NCBI RefSeq assembly: GCF_026151205.1
Contig: NC_087082.1
Location: forward strand, 17,267,401 to 17,331,400
Direction of reading: 5' to 3'
Origin: Bolinopsis microptera
Taxonomy: Eukaryota > Ctenophora > Tentaculata > Lobata > Bolinopsidae
Length of the DNA: 64,000 nucleotides
Shown: piece after piece, positions 24,150 through 63,100 of the stretch
Layout of the letters: the number at the start of each line of letters is the position of its first letter
Position numbering within the stretch: the first letter of the stretch is position 1
Position numbers and translations under genes: made by a program
The notes under the pieces: model-generated
Seen by the model: only the letters and a program-made list of their open reading frames with translations
What the model was told of the DNA's origin: nothing
The model's database searches: none

Positions 24150-27100
24150 TCAAAATGTTAATTAGAAACAACGTTAGAGCGATGATAAAGTCTATTATAT
24201 TCTTGAAGCCTATTCCCGTGACCGTTTAAATAGTGACACTGACAGTTGTATCAATCAAAGCAACAGTTTCCACAGACATGGAGCCACTATCAAATTATAG
24301 ACCGCGTATCAGCATGAGTAAAAGGTTCATTTTAGGTGAAACGGGCCAAATGAGCTCCCCAGTAACGCTTAGAGGGCTCATTTGAATGTAATTAGGGTCA
24401 TCGCCGCGATGAACAAATTCATGAGGGCCCACTTGAACAAATACAGCACTAACTACTAACCGCGGGAAAGTTAGCTATTGCCACCCGACTGAGTGATTAA
24501 CGATCCTTGACTCGCAACAAGCGAAGTAAAAGTTTACAGATGCTGAATAAATTCATTTAGCTTCGTCAGGGCGGCAGAACAATGGGCCGGGTAGGCCTGG
24601 TCAATACTGACACTCGGGACATTATTCTAGCCGAGAATCCACTTAGGACCTGCTTAGCTGCTTCAATCTTCCTCAGCAGGGATGTGGGAGTGTCTACTCA
24701 GCCTTTCTAAAGGATTGTGGAGCGCCTCCCTAGTTTAGCGTTCAAAAGATGAGCTGAAGACTAAAACTGAGCCGATATTGAGCGAGGGTTAGAAAGGAGA
24801 ATCTTTGTGTTAGGCACGGGTACCGACCTACTTCATGTTTGCTAACTCCTACCCGTTATCGTATCAGGAACGATTTAAAACAGCATTTTGGCACTCAATT
24901 TTAACGATGGGAGACCTGTTGAAGGATAGACCTAAAACGAAGGTCCTCAAGTTACTGAACACTAAATCTGGGGTGAGCGGGATATAATACTCAAAAAGGT
25001 TAGAGGGAGAGATGACGGAGAACGGATGACCTGCTGACAGATGTGTTCTCCTGTGAAGGAAGAAAAGGGAGAACTGAATTTACTGTACCGTGTCGGGTGT
25101 CCACCTGTGACCTGGTTTTGGCATTCGTTTAGCAAATTGGGCGAAAATGTGTGGAAGCTTGTATGCTAGGTCTAACTCATGCAGTTTAGATTCAAAACAA
25201 AACGTTAGTTGATAATGAATTGGAGTAATTTTCCCTGACTGGTTTGGGATAAAATATCAATGATTGATCTGTCTGGAATATGATCTGTAGTAACGTACTA
25301 GCTACTTGAATTAGATGTCCAATAATGGTTATCATAGGGAGGTGACGTATAATTTGATCTGTCACAACTTGACATCGATTGACCGATTAAAATAATTAGA
25401 TTTTAGTTGTGATAATTATAATTTCCACTCAGGTGAGCAGGAAATGTTTTATTTTAACCAATTCAAGCTTAAGAACACGAAATTCTATCAGGAATATTTT
25501 ATATTATATGCTAGTTAATTAGTAAGAAACATGTGTGTGCACGGAAAACAAAGAGTGACTTACATCAATAGAAGGCAACCTTAAAACAATGTTCACAAGC
25601 AATTTAACGTAACTGACCACTTCACAGAAATAGTTTCCTTCTTTCTCAAAAATGTTCGATCATTTGCGATTATCATTAAGTTGTAATAGCGTGCAATCGT
25701 CTATCAGGCCTTAAATCTAGACAAAGATCACGGAGAAACTTCTTTTCAACAAAAACTACAGTCTGAAGACAGGTTAAGCCTGTTGAATTACGTAGGAACA
25801 GGTGGGAGCTATCAATGTAACAGTCTGCTAACACATTGCTTTAGAAAATGTGGATAATTTTCCGCTGGACATCTTCAGTAAAATAAATAAATGTTTACTG
25901 AAAATTGGGGCAGAAACACAAATTGTTTGTGGGGCAATGAATGTGACCTTAAAATCAGAGAGGACATTATATATTTTAAAATATCGAATGTTTTATATTT
26001 AAAGAAATAGAAGGCATTCCTCAGCTCACAGAATGGACTTGTTTTTAAAAACAAACTTTAAAGTTGAATAACGTACACTGACCGCCATTTTTCGTCTACC
26101 ATAAAACGGATTCAAAACCTTTTGATCAATGATCAAGATGAACTTTTTAATATCGTGAAATCGTGAATAAATCATGTTTTGGATCTAGATTAACATAATT
26201 GATAAACTTATTTCTATTAAAACTGCACAACATAGGCCTTTAGTCGGAAGCTTGCTTTCGTGATCTTAATACAAAATATAACTTTCGGATTTATCTGGCA
26301 AGATAATGAGTTTTAAATGAAAACTAGTTTTGAAAATATATGACTAATACAGGATACTACAGGTTGTTGTTACGAAAGTGTAGAGTTTATTATAATATCA
26401 AGATATAATGAATATTATGTTGATATTACATGTATTATGTTGATATTACATATATTATGTATGTGCTCCAGGTGTTGCCGACAAGGTGCGTACGTGCTCC
26501 AGTCTCCACTAATCCCGTGACTTGTTTTCACCAGTTAATATTGACATTATTTACTGAGATAATATCATTTTACTGATTAATATTGACCTTTAAGATCAGA
26601 ATTCGCAACACGAGTTGCTTGAAGTGGGCTCTTCAGTGTATTGAATCTAGAGTTGAACTATGTGATAAGTCAAAACAGGGTTGGAATATGGAAGTTTTGT
26701 GCTAGAGGCCTAAGTGACATTACACCATAATTCCAGACAGTTTAAAATATGGAGCTTTTTACTTTGTCGTGACGAGTGTTTTTCTGTAGAAACGTGTTTT
26801 TGAGACTAATGCAGATTACCAGGGTTGTAATTACCAGATTTGTAATAGTTAAGTTATTTAAATTTTAAAACCAGCCACCAGGTCGTATAACTGTTAAGTG
26901 AAATAGTTTTAATGCTAGTTAAGTAAAATAATTTTATTGTCAGACTAACAGGTCAAATAAACAGGTATGGTAGGAAAGCTTGTGAACCATATTGTTACTC
27001 GGTTGAGTTGAACTAAGCATGCCAAAAATGTTGGAACGAGATTGTGACATCTTTCTTTAAAATTAAAGTTTTTCAACCTGTCGAAAAGTTCTAGAGAAAA

Positions 27101-27900
27101 TTTCTCGAGACGAGCGTCACTAATTTTTCAAATGAACCCCTACTAAGTAACTGTGACTGTGACCAATCGTTCTGTGACACTTTAACCCGTCTCTGTAACC
27201 TATCGTTCTCGCGATCACGCTCGCTGTCATGTTTTCCACATTAAAACACTGCTAGTATCTACTGTGGGCAAGGTGGATCTAAAAATTGCGAGTTATGTAC
27301 CTAGCTCCTGGATTTCTCCCGCGTCATTGTTGAAACTTGAAACCTAATTAAAGGCGCGTGTGTCATGCCAGAAATCCTAATATCCAGCTGTCTGGACATA
27401 AAACCACAATTAGCACGTACCTGCGTCACAGTTATTGTTATAATTACAGTGTGACTCACTCTGTAATTATAGCAATGAACATCACGTACTCTGGAATGTT
27501 ATTCTTGTCATTGTGCGTACTGTTCAATTTATGCATAAACTGCTTGGTATTTGCGTTTAAAATAAATCCTTTGGACGCTCCACAGTTGTAAATGGCTGTA
27601 ATTTATTATGGAATTATAGTTCACCGACCATATTTCAGGGAAAACAAAGCAAAAGCAGAGTTCTGCCGAAAAGACGAAAGAGAAATTAAAAGGAAAGCAA
27701 GGAACAAACTTATACCACGAAGCAAATCTGTGCGACCTGAATGCGTTCCTAGGTCGGTATACTAAATCAAATAGCAAATATAGCATGTACATGTTTACCA
27801 TATTACATAATATACAGGGCTAGATTATACCGCTTGCAATTATTGAGAATAGACTTGCAGAGGTAATTTAGACAACACAAAATGTAGACGTACTGCAGAG
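24150..27900. other. No gene recognised
   Basis: AT-rich DNA with small repeats (ATATTATGTTGATATTACAT twice near 26410-26450). The 5' end of the SWT1-like gene may lie in the right part, but no start exon could be identified. Confidence 0.4.
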
Positions 27901-27933
27901 CCGGTAGCCCTCTTAACCGACCCACTCTTCCAG

Positions 27934-53039
<25,106 letters not shown>

Positions 53040-53134
53040 AGGAACCAACTTGTTCTCTAGGATTAAACAGGATTAAACAGGATTAAACATGAAATTACCA
53101 GAGAGAACACTCTCGTCTTGGCTATACAAGAATG

Positions 53135-53152
53135 AATAAATCAATAAATAAA
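53135..53152 (+). terminator. Three overlapping AATAAA poly(A) signals
   Basis: AATAAA at 53135, 53143 and 53147, about 100 bp after the SWT1-like stop codon: the right place for 3'-end cleavage. Confidence 0.6.
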
Positions 53153-53274
53153 ATTATTAAAACTGAATCATTTAAAAATTATTAAAATTTAACCGTTTAC
53201 AATTTCACGAAAATAAAAGAAGATCGTCTATAATAATTTAAGGTAATACAGTAAATAAAGTTCGAGTACGAGGA

Positions 53275-56200
53275 TTAGGACTTATTTTTAGGATTTCGAA
53301 GGTTTGAAGAGTCTGTTAGGTATTTCCCGAATTCTTTTGTGTGACAAGAGTTCATTATGGTCCTATACTCTTTTAGCATTACAAGGCTTTTCAGGTTATC
53401 AGAAAGCTTTGAGCGGAGGGAGTGGTATCCAGGGCATTCAGTTATGACATGATCCTCAGTTTCTAGGATAGGTGTTTCAAAGAAAGGTAGCTCTTCGAAA
53501 AAGCGAATGACGTCTGTGTCTGGAGAGCAGCAAAAACGACACGTTTTCAATGCTGTGTTGTATCGATCACTAGTATATCGACCTTTCTCTACCCTAGATC
53601 GTGACTGCTAGAGCGAAGTTTAGCAATGTTAGCTCCCTTAAGCCTGCATGGAATCTGTAAGTACTGTTCTTCACCAAACTCAGGTTTGACCGCGGTGTAG
53701 AATGACATCTTCGGCTGGTTGTGAAGATCCTTTTTCCAGTGGTTCACAAAGGTTTCGTGTATGTGCTCACGTGCTGCAAGAGCGGGGTGTAGGTTTGGTT
53801 TAGCGGAGGTGCTCATCTTGATGATAGTGGACCAAGTGTCATACCAGGTAAGGTTCAGTTGTTTCTGCTCCTGAAATGTATGGTGCAGAAGTGTGTTCAC
53901 GTTACCTACTACCGCTTGTGATGCTCTATAGAAGTAGGCAATACATTGAGGGAGGACGGTCACTGTCCAGGGGGTTCTTCCTGTGTCGCCGTAACAGAAG
54001 TTGTTATTTGCCTTTTTGTGGACACCCAATATCCATTTAAGAATTTTTAGGTGAGTAGATTCGAGAGCATCTTTTGCTGCTGCTTTTGGGAGACTCACTT
54101 CTTGGTTTTTTGAGAGAATGGCTTTCGCGATGTTGGTCGATGGCAGCCAAACAGGGCATCCGTATGTAGCTGCTGGCTTGACTAAGCTATCGATGAGTTT
54201 TAGCATCGTGCTAGTGGAGAGTGCTCTCGTGTCAATAATTCGTCTCATAGAGAAGAACGAGCGTAGAGCTTTTTTCCTAAGCTCGTCGATTGCTTGTTTG
54301 AAGGTACCGTTCAGAGAGAATTGGATTCCAAGGTAGTAGTATTTTCTTACTGGCGCGATGTCCAAGTTTCCTAGTTTAAATCCGTAAGCACATTTGAGTA
54401 TTCGTGAGCTTGTGTTAAATACCATCACACTGGTTTTGTTGATGTTCACAGACAACTCCCACTTCACGGCATAGTCATGCAAGCAGTTCAGCAGTTTCTG
54501 TAAGCTGTCCGCATCCAGCGCTAGGAGGACCAGGTCATCTGCCCAAAGGAGGTGGCTTACTTTAACACCGTTTAGAAGAGGTACATCCAATTCCTCAATT
54601 TGTTCCAGCCTGATGGAGAGCTCGTGGATATAAAGTTTGAAGAGCTCAGGGGACATCATGGATGCCCTTGTTCTGTACCGATCGTGACGTCAATGGCTGC
54701 GGAGAGCTTTTGGATCAGTTTGACTCGGGTTGAAGAGTTGTTGTACATGTGACTGATGCATTCGAAGAATTTGCCTGCTATTCCCATGTTGCTCAGCTTG
54801 AACAGAAGTGCTTCCCTACATACACTATCGAAAGCCTTGCGATAGTCAACAAAGCATGCGAATAGTCGCTTCTTCTCTTTCTTGGCGTATTTCTCAATGA
54901 TTGTATTTAGGGTGAGTATGTGGTCATTACATTGGGCTCCACTCCTGAATCCAAGTTGATAGGGTCGGTCAGGACAGGCTCTTTCTCTGAATTCGATTAA
55001 CCGTTTGAGGAGTAGATTCGAAAAGAGTTTACCGAGACAGCTCCCAATTGTTATGGCCCGATAGTTATCAGGGTTTTGCCGGTCACCCTTCTTATGGAGG
55101 GGAGTTGTGATGGAGTTGTTCCAGGGGTAAGTTCCATGCTGGAGGCAGGAGTTGAAGAGTTTTACCACGACGAGTTGGAGTTTCTCGTTGGAGTTTTTCA
55201 ACATTTCGTTGGATATCAGATCATCGGACACACTCTTATTGTTTTTGAGTTTTTTAGTTGCATCTTTGATTTCCTGTAACGTGAAGTCGCGATTCAGTTC
55301 ATCGACCAGTTCCTTGGTGAGCTGCGAATTGTTGGACAATGGAGTAGAGGTGACATCGTCCCTTGAGTGATCGTTCCTACCACACTTCCGGTTGTAGAGA
55401 TCATTAAAGAATTTGTGGAAGAGGATGAGATCGTAAATGTCGAATGGTTCTTCATCTTTGTACTGGTCAGATAGCCGTTTGAGTGCTGCCCAGTTTACAT
55501 CTCCACTTTCGTTTATCTTCTGGTTCATCTCATACAGGAATTTCCCCTTTTTCATCCTCTTAATAGCTCGGTATTCCTTTTTTCTGAGGAAGTGCTGGTC
55601 ACGAAGGAAGTTGCTGTGTGGGTTACTGTTGGCATTTCTGTCGGCTCTGTTGGCCTCCCTTTTAGCATGTCTACAGCTTTGGTCAAACCACTTTTTCTTA
55701 CTGGTGCGTTTGCCACTTTTGGTCGTAGTAACAAAATTCGCAAGATTGTGGTATGTTGCAACCACGTCTTCATTAAGCTGAGCAGCGTCGTTTGCTGTGT
55801 TCACTGGTTGATCAAGGAGGCAGTCCATTTTGTCTTTGAATGACTGATCATTCTGTGCCAGCCGGAACTTAGTTGCTGTGTCTGCAGAGAGGTTCTCTGA
55901 TAAGTTCCATTTGAAAGCTTTAGGTGCATCTTTGATATCTGGCGATTCAAGACTGTTAGAAATCCTTCTTAAAGGGTTTGTCGATATTGACATTGACAGC
56001 GCTCTGTGATCGGAATATTGAGAGATGCTCTCTATTTTCAGGTGGCGGACTCTGTCATGAAGACTCGTCGAGACGCAAATGTAATCAACTGTGCTGACAC
56101 CATGCCGCTGAATACAGGTGGGTTCACCGAATATGTCGCCGAGAGTTCTGCCATTTAGGATGACTAGGCCTGTCGTCTGAAGGAGTTCGATGAAGGGTCG

Positions 56201-56920
56201 CCCATTCGTGTTTAGCTTTGGGTCTGAGTTATTGCGTTTAGCCAGCTTTTTAGAGAAATGAGCGTCGAGCTCTGTATCCTTCATTAGACTATGGTCTGAT
56301 AACATGTCGTCCAGAGTGCCAGTTCTAGCATTGAAATCCCCGAGAAGAATGATATCCTCGTTCAGAGGAACTCCAGCCAGGAATTCTTGAAGATCCTCTA
56401 GAGTTGACATACTGTCTTCAGTTTCCAGACCTTTTCTTCGCTTCTTGTAGGATCCATTTTTGGGTGAGTCATAGACATTGATAATATAGGTGTTTCGGTC
56501 TAGGTCGAAGTAGTTAGCTTTAAGCTTAACTACAACGATATCTTCCGTGGAATTCATACGAACGTTGGTTACACCAGCTTTTAGGCTTTTGTGAACTCCG
56601 ATACATACTCCACCTGAATTTGATCCCTTCCTGTTAGAGTTAAAGCAACAGTAGTTACTTAAGTTGATCTCCCCTTTTGTTTCTTGCAGAGCAAAAATAT
56701 CGTGGTTGTCAAGTAGTTCACGAATTTCGGTTATATCAACCTTGGCTCCTTCAATTTTGTCCCGAGAGTGGTTGATATTCCAGCACAGAAATTTAAGGGA
56801 GTGGCGGGACCTCGTTGATGTGGGTTTAGTCTCTAGTGAAATGAGATTGGGACTTAATTCTGTGTCGTTCCTTCCGAGACTGGGTTTGTTATTTCGATAC
56901 CACCGATTAAAATGTGAATT
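53275..56920 (-). pseudogene. APE-type non-LTR retrotransposon (LINE), two frameshifts
   Basis: One frame, open from 56920 to 54656 (755 codons, no ATG near its start), holds an APE-like endonuclease (LKFLCWNIN, FALQETKGE, LLGDFNARTG, STVDYICVS, YSDHRALS) and the first half of the reverse transcriptase (TTPLHKKGD, QLGFRSGAQ, FACFVDYRKAFDSV, GTEQGHP). It stops where the next frame (54659-53589) begins with MSPELFKLYI, WADDLVLL (catalytic DD) and the thumb region; a 4-bp overlap marks the first frameshift. A second shift near 53590 leads to the C-terminal zinc-knuckle-like part (CRFCC, then HVITECPGY), ending at 53275. All core motifs are present, so decay is recent. Clade not assigned. It lies antisense, 240 bp past the SWT1-like gene. 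Confidence 0.9.
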
Positions 56921-56949
56921 TTATCTATGTACCGTATTTCGGTAATAAT

Positions 56950-57780
56950 TTGGCTGTTATTGGTTTTTCTGAGCCTTTAAAACGGCTTTGTTACAACCGA
57001 TTACGTCCCTTGGTTATCATCGATTTAATACATGGAAACAAGTTAATAAACCCGTAGAACCGTAATCGTATCAGTGGCGTAATTCAAACACCGTTTGTGC
57101 TACCCAAGTAACACAGGAGTTCAAGATTGGAAAACATGCGGGCCCTTAGCCTTAGGAAATCGTAGACAAGTAACAAGGAAGCTACGGCATGATTTCTTTT
57201 TCGCTGCTGTTTGATTTCAATATTAGCTAATTTTTCTGGACACTCAGCGCATGACTTACGCCATTGAATATTACAGCTTATTTCATTTTTAATTAAATTT
57301 TGTTAATAGTTATACTTAAATGGTTTTTACAATTTTCTACGGACTGTATGAGACTTTTTATCGATTTATACTATTGTTGTCCTGATAATTATTACTTCAG
57401 TTTCCTTTTTACTTAGCAAAGTGAAGTTTTTACGGGGGCCACCAAATTTCAGACATGATTGCGACTTTTTCGACATAATGTTAATTTGCTGGCCAGATAT
57501 TACTATCGAATATAATTTACTAAAAACCCGCTACAGTACTAGTCGAAAGCTTTGTTTAAAAAAAGTTATGTTTTAATTTCTCTTCATCATCTAGCACTGT
57601 TGTACTGTAGAAATTAAGGATTTTATTTGACAATAACGACTATTTTGTAAGTATTTGGATTCTCTAAACGACAAGTTTTCAAAATAGCAATCACAATATC
57701 AATCACAACCAAAGTTATGAATAATCATAGTATACTTATAGCGTGAGCGTAAATGTTAGATAGTCATGTAGTTTTGGTAA
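56950..57780. other. No gene recognised
   Basis: AT-rich spacer between the LINE 5' side and the small two-exon gene. Further 5' exons of that gene may be here but none is evident. Confidence 0.4.
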
Positions 57781-57795
57781 CATTGTAGTGTTTTT

Positions 57796-58387
57796 ATGAC
57801 TATGTCCCCGCGTTGCCAAGGAGATTTCGTCAAGTTTAAAGTATTATGGCACATGAATTGTACTGCCACTGGCGAGGGTATGAATCAACGGAGGGTTACA
57901 ATGGCCTTCAGACATTTTACCAGGAACATGAAATGCTACGTTCATGTCACTGATGATTATAACAGGTTCAGAGAGACTGAGAGAAATTAAATCTATACAG
58001 TGTTCTGCAGTAATTGGATGATTTTAGCTTATAATTAATTACGGTCAAATTAATTAGAGAGTTTGTTGATTTCGGGTAGGTTAACTTAAACTAGTTAAAC
58101 ACTTACAAGCTTAGGTAATATCTTTCATTAAAACTATTTTAAACAAATGATAATTCTTCAGCAATTCTAAGCCGGAAATAATGATGAAATGCTCTGTGAC
58201 ATGTACACGAGAACGAACAAACAACGTAAATATATACGATGGCGAAACTAATCAGCTGTTTGCTCGTATGAGCGGTAATACTAATAAGCACGGATTGATC
58301 CGCCTCTCAATTGAGCCTGACATTGACGTGGCCTTCATTACAGCACTTGCTTTGATGTGGGATGTTGCCCTTAGGAATTGGGGTTAA
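57796..58387 (+). CDS. Small two-exon protein, possibly LURP-one-related (LOR) / tubby-like fold
   Basis: Exon 57796-57965 (donor GTTCAG, weak) and exon 58162-58387 (acceptor AATTCTTCAG) join in matching phase, giving about 131 residues; TAA/TGA stops would otherwise end each frame. The second exon encodes VNIYDGETNQLFARMS and SIEPDIDVAFITALALMWD. The last part resembles the C-terminal strand and buried helix of the LOR/scramblase-like barrel (PxVDxAFIxALxxxxD, from general knowledge). The first exon carries paired Cys and basic residues. The usual family length is about 200, so an upstream exon is likely missing. The ATG at 57796 is only the first available start. An ATTAAA at 58409 could serve as poly(A) signal. 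The family call is tentative. Confidence 0.4.
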
Positions 58388-58399
58388 ACGGACCCTGAT

Positions 58400-59530
58400 C
58401 TTCGTCATTAAATAATGGTGATGACTAAAAATACCTCAACGATGTGGAATCGGGGGACTATAAATAATTAGTACAAAATGGACTTGATCTGATAATGTGA
58501 TATCTTTACCAAAATATATTGTACTGTACTATGTATTTTGGTAAAAATATCAGTATTAAAATATTAAGTTTATTTGAGCTTTAATTGTAAGTCGACTTCG
58601 CTTGTCGACTTCCCTAGTGCTTACACCATTGTACTTGAACGATAAACAGTTTTTTTTCAGGTCTGTTCATATATAATTATATATTATATATCATGTTACA
58701 ATTATTTAAATTTAATACAAATAGTCATCTGTGAGTAAAACTAAAAGAATTTTGTTGGATTCAGAGTCACAATTTAAGCTTTTCAATGACAAATTAGCTA
58801 ACACTAGCAGCGTACCCGTCCTCCGGACGACAATAATTCTTTACTTTCACTGACACCACGTTTTCGCTTTCTAAATTTATTGGGTGACCCAAATGAGTCA
58901 AATTTAAAGACAGGATTTTCAAATATTAGAATTAGCATTAGAATCAAATTTACACGGCAATACGATAAAAATAGTAAATAATTTAAAGATTCTTCGATCT
59001 GCTGATTCAGCATCTGCCAGTTCTAAATCGTATTTTTGTTTCGATTGGCCCCCATGTGCAAAAAACAGCACACTACTTTGGAGTCGAAACAATATTGTAC
59101 TGCAGTAAGTGCATAGTTTTACATGCATTGAAAATCTTATCAGCTATGTATAAAAAGATAAAATTCAATAATTAGCGACGGCACATTTCCAAGTATAGTA
59201 GTATCTGTAGTTTGTAAATAGATATTGGTTTTTATATGTTATACTCATTTGTATCTGCTAATTTAAGAGTTAGAGAAACTACTGTAAATACTGAAATAAT
59301 TATTACCTATTTAAATCGCGTTTTTGACACCACTTGGAGATCCAAATTTTGGGCACTAAAATTCTTGTTCCGTGGCAAATTTTTTATTTTTTCATGCTGA
59401 TTTGAAAAGCATAAAAGCATTTAACCCGGTCAAAAAAGTTTAAGTTGTATCTCTTTTACGGTTTTTGCGGAAAGTCGCGTTAAAGTTGATGCCGTGGTGT
59501 CAGTAAAATGGCACGGATAAACACATATAT
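58400..59530. other. No gene recognised
   Basis: Minus-strand frames at 58804-59128 contain a basic FRKRKRGV stretch but no known domain or splice pattern. Otherwise AT-rich DNA. Confidence 0.4.
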
Positions 59531-59540
59531 ACCGTCTCGC

Positions 59541-59546
59541 TTTATT
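59541..59546 (-). terminator. Possible poly(A) signal of the adhesion GPCR gene
   Basis: AATAAA on the minus strand, 280 bp after the stop codon at 59826. Confidence 0.35.
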
Positions 59547-59825
59547 TATAGTAAGATGAACAAATTAATGAAGAAAATCTAAAGACTACGCTACTGATAG
59601 TGATACATTATTGGCGAACAATTTTATCGAATGAACGAGAGGTCTCAAAATTTGTTCATGATCAATGATCTCCGGAGACCATACCCTACAGCAATTATAA
59701 ATGATTAATAACGTTCTCAAACCGTTCTTATGTTATCAACAGTGATCACTTGTTCGTCATTTTTGGGACACCCAGTATCAAATAAAACCAGTCTTTCGTT
59801 ACACTTACAAAATTCATTCACACAG

Positions 59826-60119
59826 TCAAATTTCTGCATTATCGTCAGAATTAGCTGGAAACTCATTTTTGCTTACACTTTCAGACGTTCGATCATCGTT
59901 GGAGGCGGCGGCGTTTTCATAAATGTTGTCAGCTTGGTTTGGGACGGCACTGGCGCTGATCGTCATTGCCTGAGTTAACGGGGCTACTGATCTACCGGCG
60001 GCAGCGGCGGCGAAAGATATTGTAGAGGTCCTCCTCTCCTCTTGGAGCCCAACCTTAACCAGCCAGTGAGACGTGACCTGGTCGTTGAGCACTATGTAGA
60101 ACAGGAATACAAATATGCC
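59826..60119 (-). CDS. Adhesion GPCR exon k: end of TM7 and cytoplasmic tail
   Basis: Acceptor GTAAACTTTCAG. Begins GIFVFLFYIVLNDQVTSHW, then an Ala/Ser-rich tail ending DDNAEI-TGA. Confidence 0.92.
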   Translation of the reverse strand, partial: GIFVFLFYIVLNDQVTSHWLVKVGLQEERRTSTISFAAAAAGRSVAPLTQAMTISASAVPNQADNIYENAAASNDDRTSESVSKNEFPANSDDNAEI

Positions 60120-63100
60120 CTGAAAGTTTACATGGATAATTATCTCCGTTTGTAGTGCAATTAACCATTTTTCGTCTTTAATTTTCATAATGATGATATA
60201 CTTGTGTAGTGGGTATCGATATTATCAATTATGATACTTTAAAGATAACATCTAATTCGGAAGAAGGATAAAGAAGGCTGTAGAAAACACGCGCATACCT
60301 GAGAACTATTAAGAAGAATGAACAGATACTGCATCCCCGCTTGGAACTGAGGGGCTGGGAGGGACATGAATATTCCAAAGAACCAGCCTGTTCCAAGCAA
60401 GACCATCACACCGACTGCTGATTTAAGCTGCCGCTGAAGTTAGTTTAAGAATTTTTGCGATATTAAAATGAAGCATATGAAAAGTAAAACAAACCAGACA
60501 ACAGGCCAGATGATAAACAATTCTTCGATCATATTGAAAGACGCTAAATATTATCAACCTTAGAACTCACTAAAATTTGTCCCCGATCAGAGATGTTGCC
60601 GGATGAGTTTGAGTTCTTATTAATCACTTTGGCAACCAGTGCGAAGAATACAAGGTTCACCAAGATAACCAAGACAATGGGGGCTAGGAAGAGAGTGTAG
60701 AAGGATGTACTTTCAGGTCGGATAAAGCACATAGTGTCCGCTAGGTACCCGTGTTCTGTGAAAGTGAAGCTACCTACGGTGTGCCGCTTCGTGAAGACGA
60801 AATATCCGATGAATGGTATCGGTAGAGGGATACCTAGAATATGGTCAGGTAATTTGTATGATAAGAGTATATAATTATACTCTTCTTATTTGAAAAACAA
60901 TCGAATAACCAAGATTATGCAAGTGCTCAGATAGAGAAAATATAAGATTGAATAATAATATTATAATAACATACCCCATGCCGCGAGGTTAAACTTCAGC
61001 ATACACTTTGAGATATGAGATCCGAACACTTGTACGAGAGAAAGGTACATAAGGAACCCTTCGACGACCATCCAGGCGAAGACCACAAGCCATAAGTAAT
61101 GCTGGATCATCGCGTACACGGCACATCCCGTCGACTTCTGAAACGGGTGGTGGTTGATGAGTCGGGCAGTATTCGAAAAGGTCTGACAACTGGATTAGCA
61201 GCTGGACTCCTATAATATTATCTGTCAGCACAACTTATAGTTATCATCTAACCTCTAAATATAACTCAAGCTTACCAGTTTTATGACTCCGGTATCATCA
61301 GCAGAAATGAAAGCGTCTTGGATGAGGAACATCAATGACGCCAACAAAAGTGCGGTGGTGAAACAGATGTTGATCTTAGCGGATCGAGTTGATCGAAGAG
61401 CTTTAGCAGGAAGTAGGAACACCAGAGTTAAGATGAGACTGACGATTGAAATTCCGAGTAGTACATACGTTAAGTAACTCTGTACTTCGGCAAACCCACG
61501 ATCAATCTCGTAAGCTGACTGAAAACATTTGGTGAAGGAGTGTTTCAAGCTGGGAGATATTACTATAAGTAAGACGGGTTTGAGGCCAGTATTACATAAA
61601 ATAAAACGAGTTATGTCATGATGGTTATAAATTTCCTTCCACAGAATCTCACCATAAGGACAGCAAAGCTGGTGTTGTGACTGCACAAACAGAGCACCCC
61701 GTCTGATGGCTTGGCAGAGTTGTAGATGGTCTCGCAACCCTCCTTCCACTTTGCTTTAACAGGGTCGTATTTTGCGCAGATGTACGAAACTTGCATTCTT
61801 TTACCGTTAGGTTCCATGATGAGGCTTGAGCTGGTGTTGCCCTGAAGGTTGTAGAGGATTAGAAAATATACGTACAAAGGAATTATTTACTGATAGGATG
61901 TATACTTATATTTTTTGAGTAAAGAGGTGTTAACTGTAAACTGTAAATATCTCTGTTATGCTTGCCAGCACTGTGGTACTAGATGCGCACGCAACATCCG
62001 CATAAAGTTTGCACGTGCGAAACGTTATAAGAAATTGTCTCATTCATGATTTCGATTACTTTTTGCTTTCCGACGAAAATTGTCTGATATCGTCCAGAAT
62101 CTTATTTGCCACAGTGTAAAATTAAAATTTAAGTATAATTATCGTATTTAAATAACTCACTATATTAATGGTGGGCTTCATGAAGACATTTAGCTTGAAG
62201 TCATCAGGTACTGCGTTTTGAACTTTGACCTCAGTGATGAAAGAGTTAACAAAGCTCTTTTTGGTGTCCTCGCCATCTTTCTTGGTTGCGTCCTCCAAAT
62301 CATTCTTCAGGTCATCAATGATTTTAGTGACGGCTTCCTTGTCGTCTTCGTCTTCCTCTTTTGTCACGATTGAATTCGTCCTGTCGGGCATAAGTGTCGA
62401 GTCTGTGATGAGGACCACGGCCATGTCCACATCTACATTCTTTTCTCCCACCTTTGTCTCAATCTGAATAAATTTCATAGTAACATATTTTAATGATATT
62501 AATACGATGTTAAATTCATAACATTTACGCATTGCAATACTAATAACTACTGTATGAATTCTATAGGTACTGTTAAGCGAGTACTAATAGAATAAATTCT
62601 GACCAATAGAATCGTGTTTTCCTCTTCGTCATCGCCGGATCCAGAGTCTACTTCGCAACCTTGAAGGTCCTTGCCACCTCGACTTGCCTTAGAAAGGGTG
62701 AGGGCGACAACTCCATTACTGCTGGGTTCACCAGCATCTGCATCTTTCTTAACATCGATCACGGCTATGCGAGGAGACTTGATAATCTTGTTCTTGACAA
62801 CAGTTTGCTTAACAACGTTAACAGTCTGAGTCACCAAACTGATCGGTTAGATCTATTTATAGGTTATGATTTGTGAGGTGGCTTGTGTCTTTTAATGTAC
62901 AAATGATGAAATAAATTCCAGAAATGATTTAAGTAATGTATGAATGTCGAAAAATTTTGAAGTATGGTACAATTCTCACAAAAACAAATCAAAACAATGT
63001 ACCCGTCACAGATCTTGCTGACGAACTGGGTTTCAGTGTCGTTATCAGCTGTTTTAAAGTCGGACTTCACAAGGTTAGACACGGTGTTTAGGACGCTCTG

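Noticed and set aside
54118-55843. Several plus-strand frames
   Set aside because: Shadows of the minus-strand LINE coding sequence.
58804-59128. Overlapping minus-strand frames with a basic patch
   Set aside because: Two different frames, no domain, no clear splice sites.
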